Assembly: GCF_001552535.1 (NCBI RefSeq)
Contig: NZ_BCRJ01000034.1
Span: 18,614-82,613, forward strand
Reading direction: 5' to 3'
Length of the DNA stretch: 64,000 nucleotides
From: Nocardioides jensenii JCM 1364 = NBRC 14755
Lineage (GTDB): Bacteria > Actinomycetota > Actinomycetes > Propionibacteriales > Nocardioidaceae
The notes under the pieces are model-generated. The model saw only the letters and a list, made by a program, of their open reading frames with translations, was not told the DNA's origin and searched no databases. A program made the position numbers and the translations under genes. Positions within the stretch are counted from its first letter, which is position 1. Each line of letters starts with the position of its first letter. Positions 26,337 through 35,914 of this stretch are shown one piece after another.

Positions 26337-29300
26337 GGGACTCTTCTCGAGCGTGGAACTGGCACCCACGGGCCGGGCCGGCTACCGGCTGCACCATCTC
26401 GAGGTGTTCAACTGGGGCACCTTCGACCAGCAGGTGTGGCGCCTGACGCCCGCCGGCGACACCTCACTGCTCACCGGCGACATCGGCTCGGGCAAGTCCA
26501 CGCTCGTCGACGCGTTGACCACACTCCTGCTCCCGGCACACAAGATCGCCTACAACAAGGCCGCCGGCGCCGAGTCGAAGGAGCGCACCCTGCGTTCCTA
26601 CGTCGAGGGCCACTACAAGTCCGAGCGTATCGAGGCCTCAGGCACGTCCCGTCCAATCGGGCTGCGCACGGGTGGGAAGACCTACTCGGTCCTGGTCGGG
26701 GTCTTCGTCAACGACGGCCACGACGAGACCGTCACGCTGGCGCAGGTCTTCCAGCAGCGCGACCGCTCCACGCCGTACCGCTTCTTCGTCACGGCCGACA
26801 AGCCACTCACCGTCCTCGACGACTTCTCCGACTTCGGCTCCGACCTCAACGACCTGCGCCGCCGACTGCGAGCCGGCGGCGCCCAGATCTTCGACGGCTA
26901 CCCGGACTACGCCCGGTCCTTGCGCCGCTCCCTCGGCATCCGGTCCGACCAGGCCCTGGAGCTGTTTCACCAGACGGTCTCGATGAAGTCGGTCAGCAAT
27001 CTCAATACCTTCGTTCGCGACCACATGCTCGAGCCCTCGGACTCCACCGAGCGGATCCGCGAGATCATCGCCCACTTCGACGACCTCACCAAGGCATACG
27101 ACGCCGTCAAGCGGGCCCGCGAGCAGCTCGAGGCCCTGGAACCGATCGTCTCCACGGCCACGAGGTATGACGACGCGCTGATTCGTCGCTCCCGCCAGGA
27201 GGCCCAACGTGACGCCGTACGCCTCTTCATCGCCGAGACCAGGGCCGACCTGCTCCGTGGGGAGCTCGCCGCCTTCACCGACTCGCTCGGTCGGCACACC
27301 CGGCAGCGCGATGAGGCCGGTGAGCAGCTGGCGTCGATCGCGCGCGAGCGTGAAGCGCTGACCGCCGAACGTGCCGGCGCCGGCGGTGATCGCATCGGCG
27401 AGCTCGAGCGCATCATGCTGCAAGCCCGGGAGCAGACAGTGGAGCGTCGCAGGTGGCGGGAGAAGTACGACGCCGCGCTGGCCGAGGCCGTCCCCGAAGC
27501 GGTCGGCTCCATCGTCGACGCGTCGTCGTTCGCGGAGCTCGCCGGGTCGTTGGGCGGGCGAGACATCGAGGTGGGCCGCCAGCTCGCCGACCTCGACACC
27601 CGGGTCGGCACGGTCGCCGGACAGCTCAACGACCTGGACAGGCAAGCGGCGGAGACGCGGGCCGAGCTGGCCAGTCTCGCCTCGCGCACCAGCAACCTGC
27701 CCAGCGGCCAGGCCGACCTGCGCGAGCAGCTGTGCCACGACCTGGGCCTGACCGAGGCTGACCTGCCGTTCGCCGGTGAGCTCCTTGAGCTCGACGACGG
27801 GCACGATTCCTGGCGTGGCGCCGCCGAGCGGGTGCTGCGCGGCTTTGCCCTGTCCTTGCTGGTGCCCCAGGAGCACTACGCCTCGGTCGCGCGCTGGGTC
27901 AACGGACGACGGCTCACGCACCGCCGCAACGACGGCAGGGTCGTGGGCTCCCGGCTGGTCTACGAGCGCGTCGCCTCCCGCCGGGTGCGGCTGCAGCGCG
28001 AGACCGGCGCCGGACTCCTGCTCGCTGACTGCCTCGACGTACGTGAAGGACCGTTCGAGGACTACCTCCGCGACGAGCTCACTCGACGTGCCGACCATCG
28101 GTGCGTCGAGACCGTGGAAGAGTTCCGTGACCAGCGCCGCGCGGTGACCCGCGAAGGACAGGTCCGTTCGGGCGATCGGCATGAGAAGGATGACCGCACC
28201 CAGGTCGGTGATCCCCGCAACTGGGTGCTGGGGTGGCGCAACGAGCGAAAGGTTGCCGCCCTCACCGACCTGCTCGGCACCCAGCAGGAGGCGCATCTCA
28301 CGAGCAAGGAACAGTTGACCCGGCTTCACGAGGAGCGCACCGTGCTCTCGTCGCGCCAGTCGGCACTCACCCGCCTTGCCGACTACCCCGGGTGGTCCGG
28401 GATCGACCACGCCGAGGCCGATGCGCGGGCGTCCGCAGCCGAGGCCGAGCATGCCCGTCTGGTGTCCGGGTCGACGAAGCTGGCCGACATCGAGCGCCGC
28501 CTGGCCGATGCTCTCGTGCGGGCGAGCACCGTCGAGAGGGCCCGTGACGACCTGACCGGAGAGATCGGCAAGCTCGAGGAGCGCATCGATCGCGCCGGCA
28601 GGGCACTGGCCGATGACGAGCGACTCGTGGCCGAGCGGGAGAGCGACGAGCTTGTCTCGGCCCGGGCGTCGTACGACGAGCTGCGCGGGTTGCTGGGCAA
28701 GAACACACCATCCGCCTCCACGGACTGCGACGCCGCCCGCGACCGTCTCACCGGCGACCTGACCCGCTCCATCGAGCACCTCGGTCGAGAGCTGGGCGGC
28801 TACAACACCAGCCTGATCCAGGGCATGGGGGAGGTGCTGCGTCGCTGGCCAGAGCTGTGCAGTGACATGGACGCCGACGTCGACTCCCGAGGCGACTTCC
28901 TGGCCTTCCACGAACGGGTGGCCAACGATGACCTGCCGCGCTTCGAGAAGGAGTTCAAGCAGCAGTTGAACACCAACACGATCCGCGAGCTGGCTCAGTT
29001 CAACTCCTGGCTGCGTCGCCAGGCTGAGGAGATCGACGACCGGATCGACCGGATCAACGAGGCGCTCGGCGCCATCCCCTACAATCCCGGTCGTTACATC
29101 AGGCTCGAGAAGGAGCGCACTGTCAACCAGGACGTCGTCGCCTTCCGTGGTGATCTGCGCAATGCCACCGATGACACTCTGACGGCCGAGACCGACCACT
29201 ACTCCGAGCAGCGCTTCCTCGACGTGAAGCGGCTCATCGAGCGGTTCCGTGGACGCGAAGGGTACGCCGACTCCGACAAGGCCTGGACTCGCCGCGTCAC

Positions 29301-29730
29301 CGACGTACGCAACTGGTTCGTCTTCTCGGCCTCCGAGCGCGACGAGCAGGGGGAGGAGTGGGAGCACTACAGCGACTCCGACGGCAAGTCGGGCGGTCAG
29401 AAGGAGAAACTCGCCTACACCATCCTGGCGGCGTCGCTGGCCTACCAGTTCGGCCTGGAGTGGGGTGCCGAGAAGTCCAAGGACTTCCGGTTCGCGGTGA
29501 TCGACGAGGCGTTCGGTCGTGGCTCCGACGTCTCGACGCGCTATGCCCTCGATCTCTTCGCCAAGCTCGGCCTGCAACTGCTGATCGTGACGCCCCTGCA
29601 GAAGGTGCACATCATCGAGCCCTATGTGCGGGCCATCGGATTCGTCGACAACCCCACCGGCACCGCGTCCCGGGTTCAGACCATGACGATCGAGGAGTAC
29701 CGCGACCGTCGCGACGGACGTGGGACGTGA
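26329..29730 (+). CDS. jetC: Wadjet protein JetC (SMC/MukB-like ATPase)
   Basis: The 1133-residue SMC-like protein has Walker A GDIGSGKST (50-58), two long coiled-coil arms around a hinge (about 330-960, rich in Glu/Arg/Ala heptads), signature SGGQKEKLAYTILAASLAYQ (from 1021), and Walker B FAVIDEAFGRGSD (Asp1059-Glu1060). This is the DNA-translocating motor of Wadjet. The frame extends upstream into jetB, but ATG 26329 is chosen because the SMC head starts there (MGEGLFSSVELAPTGRAG) and the eight-base overlap with jetB is typical. All ATPase residues needed for activity are present. Confidence 0.96.
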   Translation: MGEGLFSSVELAPTGRAGYRLHHLEVFNWGTFDQQVWRLTPAGDTSLLTGDIGSGKSTLVDALTTLLLPAHKIAYNKAAGAESKERTLRSYVEGHYKSERIEASGTSRPIGLRTGGKTYSVLVGVFVNDGHDETVTLAQVFQQRDRSTPYRFFVTADKPLTVLDDFSDFGSDLNDLRRRLRAGGAQIFDGYPDYARSLRRSLGIRSDQALELFHQTVSMKSVSNLNTFVRDHMLEPSDSTERIREIIAHFDDLTKAYDAVKRAREQLEALEPIVSTATRYDDALIRRSRQEAQRDAVRLFIAETRADLLRGELAAFTDSLGRHTRQRDEAGEQLASIAREREALTAERAGAGGDRIGELERIMLQAREQTVERRRWREKYDAALAEAVPEAVGSIVDASSFAELAGSLGGRDIEVGRQLADLDTRVGTVAGQLNDLDRQAAETRAELASLASRTSNLPSGQADLREQLCHDLGLTEADLPFAGELLELDDGHDSWRGAAERVLRGFALSLLVPQEHYASVARWVNGRRLTHRRNDGRVVGSRLVYERVASRRVRLQRETGAGLLLADCLDVREGPFEDYLRDELTRRADHRCVETVEEFRDQRRAVTREGQVRSGDRHEKDDRTQVGDPRNWVLGWRNERKVAALTDLLGTQQEAHLTSKEQLTRLHEERTVLSSRQSALTRLADYPGWSGIDHAEADARASAAEAEHARLVSGSTKLADIERRLADALVRASTVERARDDLTGEIGKLEERIDRAGRALADDERLVAERESDELVSARASYDELRGLLGKNTPSASTDCDAARDRLTGDLTRSIEHLGRELGGYNTSLIQGMGEVLRRWPELCSDMDADVDSRGDFLAFHERVANDDLPRFEKEFKQQLNTNTIRELAQFNSWLRRQAEEIDDRIDRINEALGAIPYNPGRYIRLEKERTVNQDVVAFRGDLRNATDDTLTAETDHYSEQRFLDVKRLIERFRGREGYADSDKAWTRRVTDVRNWFVFSASERDEQGEEWEHYSDSDGKSGGQKEKLAYTILAASLAYQFGLEWGAEKSKDFRFAVIDEAFGRGSDVSTRYALDLFAKLGLQLLIVTPLQKVHIIEPYVRAIGFVDNPTGTASRVQTMTIEEYRDRRDGRGT

Positions 29731-30869
29731 GCCGAGACTGGTCGACCGTCGATGACGTCGTCGCGAAGATGAGTCGTGTCTGGCAGGACGGAACGCTGCT
29801 GCGTCGCCATGCGTCGGGTGAGCCCTTCGAGTCGGTGGCTGTTCCGCTGCGAGGACCGAAGCCCTCGGAGATCGGTGACCGACTCGACGACGTACGCCGA
29901 TGGGTCGCTCGCCTCGACGAAGGACGCCGCGGCGGCGCCCGCTACGACCTGGAGTGGGGCGACATCGGTGGCCGGCACTTCGGGCGGAACCGGGTGCCGT
30001 GTCGGGCGGTGGTCGCGTCGTGGGACCAGGCGTGGACACTGCTGGGGGTCGCACAGGATGTCGCGGCGTTCGATCGGCTTCTGGTAGGGGCCGACAACGA
30101 CGCGGTGAGAGAGTGGGCGTTGGCCCATCCACACAAGGCGCTCAGCCTCGCAGCCGACTGGCCGGGTGTGCTGGCGGCCTACACCTGGCTCGACGAGCAT
30201 CGTGATTCCGGCCGCTACCTGCGTGAGATCGACGCCCCCGGGGTTGACACCAAGTTCGCCGAGCGGCACCGGGGAGTGCTGGCCGCCATGCTCGGAGTGT
30301 CCGGCACTGCGACGGGCTTTGTCTCGGGCCTGGGGCTGCACAGCAAGCCAGAGTTCATCCGGCTGCGTGTCTCACCATCACTGGGCCTGCCCGCGCCGTT
30401 GACCGAGCTGGCAGTGCGTGTCGAGGAGTTGGCCGCATTCGACATCACGCCGACAACAGCGCTCGTGCTCGAGAACGAGATCACCTACCTCAGTGTCGAT
30501 GTGCCACCCGGCGGGGTCGTGATCTGGGGCAAGGGATTCGACGTGGACCGAGTGGGGCGGCTGCCGTGGCTGGTCGACACGCAGGTCCTCTACTGGGGTG
30601 ACATCGACACGCACGGTTTCGCCATCCTCGACCGTCTGCGCGCCTGGCTGCCGCACGCGCGCTCCGTGCTGATGGACCGCGAGACGTTGATGCGGCACGG
30701 CGATCGCTGGGGCGTCGAGGAACGACCCGCTACGTCCCGTCTGGCTCGCCTCACATCCGACGAGGAAGACGTCTACACCGCACTGGTCGGCGACGAGCTC
30801 GGCACCCGGATCCGACTCGAGCAGGAGCGAATCGAGTGGTCATGGGTGCAGACCCGGCTCCGGGGCTGA
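29727..30869 (+). CDS. jetD: Wadjet nuclease subunit JetD (TOPRIM, DUF3322/DUF2220)
   Basis: The 380-residue protein starts at a GTG overlapping the jetC stop (GTGA). The N-terminal DUF3322 part (1-190) carries the JetC-binding and CAP-like region. The C-terminal TOPRIM domain (DUF2220) has LVLENEITYL with Glu249/Glu251 and YWGDIDTHGFAILD with Asp292/Asp294, the acid triad that binds metal for DNA cleavage. JetD is the topoisomerase-VI-like nuclease that linearises plasmid once the JetABC motor stalls. The catalytic residues are intact, so the system is likely functional. Confidence 0.95.
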   Translation: MSRDWSTVDDVVAKMSRVWQDGTLLRRHASGEPFESVAVPLRGPKPSEIGDRLDDVRRWVARLDEGRRGGARYDLEWGDIGGRHFGRNRVPCRAVVASWDQAWTLLGVAQDVAAFDRLLVGADNDAVREWALAHPHKALSLAADWPGVLAAYTWLDEHRDSGRYLREIDAPGVDTKFAERHRGVLAAMLGVSGTATGFVSGLGLHSKPEFIRLRVSPSLGLPAPLTELAVRVEELAAFDITPTTALVLENEITYLSVDVPPGGVVIWGKGFDVDRVGRLPWLVDTQVLYWGDIDTHGFAILDRLRAWLPHARSVLMDRETLMRHGDRWGVEERPATSRLARLTSDEEDVYTALVGDELGTRIRLEQERIEWSWVQTRLRG

Positions 30870-30880
30870 GGGGTGACAGC

Positions 30881-30909
30881 CCAGGCGATGACACGCAGCC
30901 GACGCCTGG
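30881..30909 (+). terminator. Weak hairpin after the Wadjet operon
   Basis: CCAGGCG (30881-30887) and CGCCTGG (30903-30909) can pair around a 15-base loop 11 bases after the jetD stop, between jetD and the convergent carbonic-anhydrase-like gene. There is no T-run; a terminator role is only possible. Confidence 0.35.
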
Positions 30910-30965
30910 TGGTGCACCGACAACTCGGTCGGAGCGCCTGGTGGAGAGCCCCGAAGAGAAGTCGG

Positions 30966-31484
30966 TCAGCCGAGGACCGTGCCCCCTCGGTGCAGCTCCC
31001 GGTGCGCCTCGTAGATCTCCGCGTTCGTGTGCAGCCGCTCGACCTCCTCGTCGGTGAGCTCGCGGCGTACCTTGCCGGGCACTCCCGCGACCAGCGTCCG
31101 CGGTGGGACCTCCATGCCCTCGGTGACCAGCGCACCCGCGGCGATCAGCACCTCGTCGCCGATGACGGCTCCGTTCATCACCGTGGCGCCCATCCCGACC
31201 AGCACGTGGTCGCCGATCGTGGCGCCATGGACGACCGCGCCGTGGCCGACCGAGACGCCCTCGCCGAGGATGACCGGCTTGCCCTTGTCGACATGGAAGA
31301 CGCAGTTGTCCTGCACGTTCGAGCGCGGTCCGATGGTGATCGGCTCGTTGTCGGCCCGCAGCACCGCGCCGTAGAAGACGGAGGATCCCTCGGCCAGGTT
31401 GACCGAACCGACCAACGTCGCGTCGGGGGCGACCCAGGCAGAGTCGGGGATGACGGGGGAGCGGTCTCCAAGTGCGATCAGCAT
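30966..31484 (-). CDS. Gamma carbonic anhydrase-like hexapeptide protein
   Basis: The 172-residue protein is a left-handed beta-helix of hexapeptide repeats (for example VGSVNLAEGSSVFYGAVLRA and GEGVSVGHGAVVHGATIGDH) followed by a C-terminal helix. The three metal-binding histidines of gamma-class carbonic anhydrases are in place: His64, His81 and His86. Whether it hydrates CO2 or has a related role (PaaY/CaiE-like) cannot be decided. A TAGCCT -10 hexamer (31492-31497) lies seven bases before the ATG, suggesting a leaderless transcript. No operon partner is evident. Confidence 0.9.
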   Translation of the reverse strand: MLIALGDRSPVIPDSAWVAPDATLVGSVNLAEGSSVFYGAVLRADNEPITIGPRSNVQDNCVFHVDKGKPVILGEGVSVGHGAVVHGATIGDHVLVGMGATVMNGAVIGDEVLIAAGALVTEGMEVPPRTLVAGVPGKVRRELTDEEVERLHTNAEIYEAHRELHRGGTVLG

Positions 31485-31491
31485 GGCGGCA

Positions 31492-31497
31492 AGGCTA
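31492..31497 (-). promoter_or_regulatory. -10 element of a leaderless promoter
   Basis: On the minus strand TAGCCT fits TANNNT, and its last base is seven bases from the ATG of the carbonic-anhydrase-like gene at 31484, so transcription would begin at the start codon. No Shine-Dalgarno sequence is present. Confidence 0.5.
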
Positions 31498-31540
31498 CCG
31501 ACGACGATTCGGCGGCCCTAAGGGCGGAGCGTCTCGTGGT

Positions 31541-32167
31541 TCAGGCGCGGATGATGCGCCGTTCGATGGCGGCAGCAACGGCTCCGGGACGCGTGTCGAC
31601 CCCGAGCTTGGTGTAGATGTGCGAGAGGTGCGACTTCACGGTGGCCTGCGACACGAACAGCTCGCGCGCCATCTCCTTGTTGCCCAGCCCCCGGGAGAGC
31701 AGCTCGAGCACCTCGACCTCGCGTTCGGTGATGGTCGTCGCGCCCGGCGTCGTACGCCGCACGAGCGTGGCGGCCACCGACGACGCCAGCACCGTCTCGC
31801 CGCGTGCGGTCGCCCGGATGCCGGCGAACAGCTCGTCGGGCGGGGCGTCCTTGAGGAGGTAGCCGCGAGCCCCGGCCTCGAGCGCGCGGAGGATGTCTGA
31901 CTCCGTGTCATACGTGGTCAGCACCAGCACCTCCGGCGGCTCGGGCAGACCGCGAACCGCCGTGGTGACCTCGGCGCCGCCGGGGTGGCCGTCACCCAGG
32001 CTCAGGTCCATCAGCACGACGTCGGGTCGGTGCTCCTCGACCGCGGCCACCGCACGGTCGATCCGGTCGGCCTCGCCCACCACAGAGAGGTCGTCCTGCC
32101 CGTCGATGAGGGCGCGCAGTCCGGCGCGTACGACGGGGTGGTCATCGACCAGCACGATGCGGATCAC
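31541..32167 (-). CDS. NarL/LuxR-family response regulator
   Basis: The 208-residue protein has a receiver domain (acidic pair in VDDHPVVRAG, phospho-acceptor Asp54 in VLMDLSLGDG, Lys in GYLLKDAPPDE) and a LuxR-type HTH (about 140-205: ITEREVEVLELLSRGLGNKE, followed by MARELFVSQATVKSHLSHIY). The GTG start overlaps the stop of the kinase gene as GTGA, so both are translated together. The regulated genes are not evident nearby. Confidence 0.95.
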   Translation of the reverse strand: MIRIVLVDDHPVVRAGLRALIDGQDDLSVVGEADRIDRAVAAVEEHRPDVVLMDLSLGDGHPGGAEVTTAVRGLPEPPEVLVLTTYDTESDILRALEAGARGYLLKDAPPDELFAGIRATARGETVLASSVAATLVRRTTPGATTITEREVEVLELLSRGLGNKEMARELFVSQATVKSHLSHIYTKLGVDTRPGAVAAAIERRIIRA

Positions 32168-33411
32168 GGGGTTCCCTGGTTTCGGGACGGTCGCAGCGCG
32201 GCCTGCTCAACCTCGGTGTGGATCGGGAAGCGAGCGGAGACGGTGGTGCCCTCACCCGGAGCGCTCTCCACCTCGGCCCGGCCGTCGAGTCCGGCCGCCC
32301 GCTCGCGGATGCCGGCCAGGCCGCGACCACGCGTCCCGGATGCTCGCACGGTGTCGGGATCGAAGCCTCGACCGTCGTCGCGCACGTCGAGCACGACCTC
32401 GTCGTGGTGGTAGGTCAGGGTCAGCGCCACCCGGTGGGCATCGGCGTGCTCGCGCACGTTGGCCAGCGCGCCGCGCGCCGTACGCACCAGGGCAGCGGCC
32501 ACCTCGGCCGGCAACCCGACCGGTGATCCGTCGATCCGCAGCTCGACCGCCGTGCCAGCAGCGGCCTGGTTGGCGGCCCTGCGCAGGGCATCGGCGAGCG
32601 CCGTACCGCCCGGGTCGGCGGCGAGATGGTCCGGAGCCAGGTCACGGACCACGCGGCGTACCTCGTCCAGTCCGTCGCGTGCGGTCGTTGCCGCGGTGTG
32701 CACGTGCTCGCGGGCCGCGGCCGGGTGGGCGTCCCACGCCTGCTCGGCGGCCTGCAGCAGCAGGTTGATGCTGGAGAGTCCCTGACCGACCGAGTCGTGG
32801 ATCTCCCGCGAGAGTCGGGTCCGCTCGGCCAGTGCCCCGGTTCGGTGCTGCTCCTCGGCGAGGTCGGCCTGAGCCTCGACCAGCTGGTCGACCAGCTCCT
32901 GCCTGGCCCGGGACTCCACGTCGAGCGCACGGTAGGCGAGCACCGTCACCAACGCGATGCCGATCGGTCCGGCCACCTGAACCGGGTCGAAGCCGTCGCT
33001 GATCCTCAGCCAGGCGGAGGTCAACAGGCCCGTCATCACCACGACGGTCCCGACCGCCCACCCGAACGGCAGCACCCGCAGAACCGCGAACGCCACCGGC
33101 ACCGCGCACCACGCGAACGACGGTGCGACCGCGGTCAGGACGCCCCACAGGACGACCATCGCGCCCACCCACACGGTCGGCCACCAGGCTCGCCCAGTGA
33201 GAAGTCCCCGGCTCGCGTACGCCGACCCGAGCAGCAACGCGCCGGCGAGTACGCCGACCCCGGTGGCGCCCAGGCCGTGCCGGTCGACGTACCGCACGGC
33301 GCAGGTGACCAGCAGCACGAGGAGCATGACCAGGAGCCACTGGTCGAGTCGGTCCGCGGGCGCGAGGATGCCGCGCACGCCGCGGGAGCGGCCGGAGGAG
33401 GGACGAGTCAT
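32164..33411 (-). CDS. NarL-type sensor histidine kinase
   Basis: The 415-residue protein has five or six transmembrane helices in residues 20-165 with no large external loop, so it probably senses a membrane-associated signal. A coiled linker leads to a HisKA_3 domain with LSREIHDSVGQGLSSIN (His205), followed by an HATPase domain with DVRDDGRGFDPD and GRGLAGIRERA. This is the DesK/LiaS-like class common in actinobacteria, paired with the NarL-type regulator downstream. Confidence 0.94.
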   Translation of the reverse strand: MTRPSSGRSRGVRGILAPADRLDQWLLVMLLVLLVTCAVRYVDRHGLGATGVGVLAGALLLGSAYASRGLLTGRAWWPTVWVGAMVVLWGVLTAVAPSFAWCAVPVAFAVLRVLPFGWAVGTVVVMTGLLTSAWLRISDGFDPVQVAGPIGIALVTVLAYRALDVESRARQELVDQLVEAQADLAEEQHRTGALAERTRLSREIHDSVGQGLSSINLLLQAAEQAWDAHPAAAREHVHTAATTARDGLDEVRRVVRDLAPDHLAADPGGTALADALRRAANQAAAGTAVELRIDGSPVGLPAEVAAALVRTARGALANVREHADAHRVALTLTYHHDEVVLDVRDDGRGFDPDTVRASGTRGRGLAGIRERAAGLDGRAEVESAPGEGTTVSARFPIHTEVEQAALRPSRNQGTP

Positions 33412-33553
33412 GATGGGCCAAGCGTAGGGACAGCGGCCGATCGTGGCATCAACCGATTGGCTATCGAGGACTGGCCGGCTGCCCGACGCATGCGTGGCAT
33501 CGGGAGACGCAGAGTGGAGCCATCATGAAGCAGACCCCACTCCAGGAGAGAAC

Positions 33554-34558
33554 ATGAACCGCATGTCCAGGCCCGCCACCATCCTCGCCCTCAGCGCAGT
33601 GGCCGGCGCCGCAGCGCTGGGTGGTGCGGGCATCGCCTCGGCCGATGGGGAACCCGGGCGCCCCGGCACCTACCACCTGAACGGCGATGCGGTCGATGCC
33701 GCCAACCCGGTCGGCTCCAAGTTCGAGGGGATCGGCGCCGACGAGCGTCGCGGCCTGTTCTACGTCAGCGAGGTGACCGGCGGCGAGATCCACCGAGGCT
33801 CCGTGCGCGACGCGCAGACGCAGGAGTGGCTGGCCGGCAACGGAACTGACGGGCGCTTCACCGCACGGGGCATCACCGTGGACCGGGCCGGCAACGTGTA
33901 CGTCGCAGGCGGGCCGAACGGCATCGGCACCGACGGCACCGACAACGGCCGCCCCGACCTGTGGGTCTACGACAAGGACGGCGAGCTGCTGGCCGCCTTG
34001 CGGGCCCCGGGCGACGACGCCTTCCTCAATGACGTTGCGATGGGCCCCGACGGAGCGGCGTACTTCACCGACTCCAACGACGCACGGGTCTTCCGCGTGG
34101 CGCCGGCGGCGGACGGCTGGGAGGCCACGCTGTGGGCCGACGCCACGGACGTGATCGAGCGCAAGCCGGGCTTCAACCTCGGCGGCATCGTGCTCAGCAC
34201 CGACCGCAGCGCATTCGTGGTGGCCCAGGGCAACACTGGCCGCCTGTGGCGCTTCGACGCACGCACCGGTGCGGTCAGCGAGGTCGAGACCGGTGGCGCC
34301 GACCTGGTCAACGCCGACGGACTGGTGCTCCGGGGCGACACCCTCACCGTCGTACGCAACTTCTCCAGGTCGATCGCGACGCTGCGGCTGGCCTCCGACG
34401 GGTCGTGGGCACGCGCGATCCACCAGCAGGCGACGTCTCCGGACCGGGTGCTGACCACGGCGAAGGCGCTGCGTGGCCGGATCCTCTACGTGGACAGCAA
34501 GTTCGACGAGGCCGTCGCCTCTGGTCCCTACGACGTCATCACCGACCCGACGCGATGA
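33554..34558 (+). CDS. Secreted SMP-30/NHL-like beta-propeller protein
   Basis: The 334-residue protein has a signal peptide (about 1-30, MNRMSRPATILALSAVAGAA). The body shows repeated propeller strands with SMP-30/gluconolactonase-like features: FEGIGADERRGLFYVSEVTG, GITVDRAGNVYVAGG, FLNDVAMGPDGAAYFTDSND, ADLVNADGLVLRGDTLTVVR. These include Asp/Asn residues that bind metal in lactonases, although the lactonase triad could not be confirmed. AGGAGA precedes the ATG at 33554. The stop overlaps the next lipoprotein gene by four bases, so the pair is one operon. Enzymatic role uncertain. Confidence 0.85.
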   Translation: MNRMSRPATILALSAVAGAAALGGAGIASADGEPGRPGTYHLNGDAVDAANPVGSKFEGIGADERRGLFYVSEVTGGEIHRGSVRDAQTQEWLAGNGTDGRFTARGITVDRAGNVYVAGGPNGIGTDGTDNGRPDLWVYDKDGELLAALRAPGDDAFLNDVAMGPDGAAYFTDSNDARVFRVAPAADGWEATLWADATDVIERKPGFNLGGIVLSTDRSAFVVAQGNTGRLWRFDARTGAVSEVETGGADLVNADGLVLRGDTLTVVRNFSRSIATLRLASDGSWARAIHQQATSPDRVLTTAKALRGRILYVDSKFDEAVASGPYDVITDPTR

Positions 34559-35823
34559 GGCGCACAGGTCTGGCCACTCTTCCGCTCGTGCTCGTGCTGG
34601 GTGCGTGCGGGGGTGGCGGGGCGGGGGAGTCGGCCGCGCCGTCGAGCTCCACCAGTTCCCTGGCATCATCAGGAAGGGTTGACCGCATGGATCAGTCTGA
34701 GAAGGGTGCACCGCCGAAGGCAGAGGACCAGGCAGCCCTCGACGAGCAGCTGCGCGACGCGGCCTGGGCCGACGACGTCGCACGGGCGGGACGCCTGATC
34801 CGACGCGGCGCCGACGTCAACGCGAAGGATGATTCCGAGCAGTCGGCGTACCTCGTCGCCACCAGTGAGGGTCACCTCGACCTGCTGCGACTCACCCTGC
34901 GCCACGGCGCGGACGTCGACGACCTGGACAGTTGGAACGGCACCGGCCTGATCAGGGCCGCCGAGCGCGGGCACGCGAACGTCGCCGGTGCGCTGCTGCA
35001 GACAGGGATCGACCGCGACCATGTCAACCGGATCGGCTACCAGGCGATCCACGAGGCGGTGTGGCTCGGCGAGAACACACCGTCGTACGAGACGACCGTG
35101 CGAGTGCTGGCAGCCGGGGGAGCCGAGCTCGGCCGCACCTCGCCCTCGGCCGGCCTGACCCCGCTCGAGATGGCCCGCGAGCGCGGGTTCGACCGGCTGG
35201 AGAGGATCCTGCAGACCATGACCACCGCGAAGCTCCCGGCCGACCCCGACGCCGCGCTGCTCGACGCCGCCTCGCGAGGTGACGCCGACGCGGTGGCGCT
35301 GGCCCTGCGGGCCGGCGCCGACATCGAGGTCCGCGACGGCAACCGTCGTACGGCGTTGCTGCTCGCCGCCACCTTCGACCGGATCGAGGCGGCGCGAGTC
35401 CTGGTGGCGATGGGGGCCGACCCGGATGCGCTCGACGACCGGCACGACACCCCGTGGCTGGTCACCGGAGTCACCGGAAGCGTCGCGATGCTCGAGGTGC
35501 TGCTCCCGGTCCACCCGGACCTCACGATCACGAACCGCTTCGGCGGTCTGTCACCGATCCCGGCCAGCGAGCGCGGGCACGTCGACTACCTCGAGCGCGT
35601 GGTGCAGACCGACGTCGACCTCGATCACGTCAACGACCTGGGATGGACGGCGCTGCTGGAGGCGATCATCCTCGGCGACGGGGGCGAGGCGCACCAGGCC
35701 GTCGTACGCATCCTGCTCGAGGCCGGGGTCGACCGCACCATCGCCGACAAGGACGGGCTGACGCCGATGCAGCACGCCGAGAGTCGGGGGTACGACGAGA
35801 TCGCGGCGCTGCTGCGCGGCTGA
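34555..35823 (+). CDS. Ankyrin-repeat lipoprotein
   Basis: The 422-residue protein has a lipoprotein signal (lipobox LGAC, Cys about 18), a Ser-rich linker, and then ankyrin-like repeats across the rest. Representative units are DDVARAGRLIRRGADVNAKD, GHLDLLRLTLRHGADVDDLD, GDADAVALALRAGADIEVRD and RIEAARVLVAMGADPDALDD, which gives about nine repeats in two blocks. It is coupled by ATGA to the propeller-protein gene, suggesting the two exported proteins act together outside the membrane. Ankyrin repeats bind proteins, so it may be a tether or inhibitor; no partner is known. Confidence 0.9.
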   Translation: MRRTGLATLPLVLVLGACGGGGAGESAAPSSSTSSLASSGRVDRMDQSEKGAPPKAEDQAALDEQLRDAAWADDVARAGRLIRRGADVNAKDDSEQSAYLVATSEGHLDLLRLTLRHGADVDDLDSWNGTGLIRAAERGHANVAGALLQTGIDRDHVNRIGYQAIHEAVWLGENTPSYETTVRVLAAGGAELGRTSPSAGLTPLEMARERGFDRLERILQTMTTAKLPADPDAALLDAASRGDADAVALALRAGADIEVRDGNRRTALLLAATFDRIEAARVLVAMGADPDALDDRHDTPWLVTGVTGSVAMLEVLLPVHPDLTITNRFGGLSPIPASERGHVDYLERVVQTDVDLDHVNDLGWTALLEAIILGDGGEAHQAVVRILLEAGVDRTIADKDGLTPMQHAESRGYDEIAALLRG

Positions 35824-35914
35824 CCGCCAGGCATGATGCGGGCCGGGCGGCGGTCGTTCCTTGCACTTGCTCAAACCTGTCTCATGGTCGTGCGATGTCC
35901 CATAACTTTGGCTC

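Noticed and set aside
26638..30132. Long minus-strand open frame opposite jetC and jetD
   Set aside because: The plus strand carries intact Walker, signature and TOPRIM motifs; the antisense product has no recognisable fold and is a codon-bias artefact.
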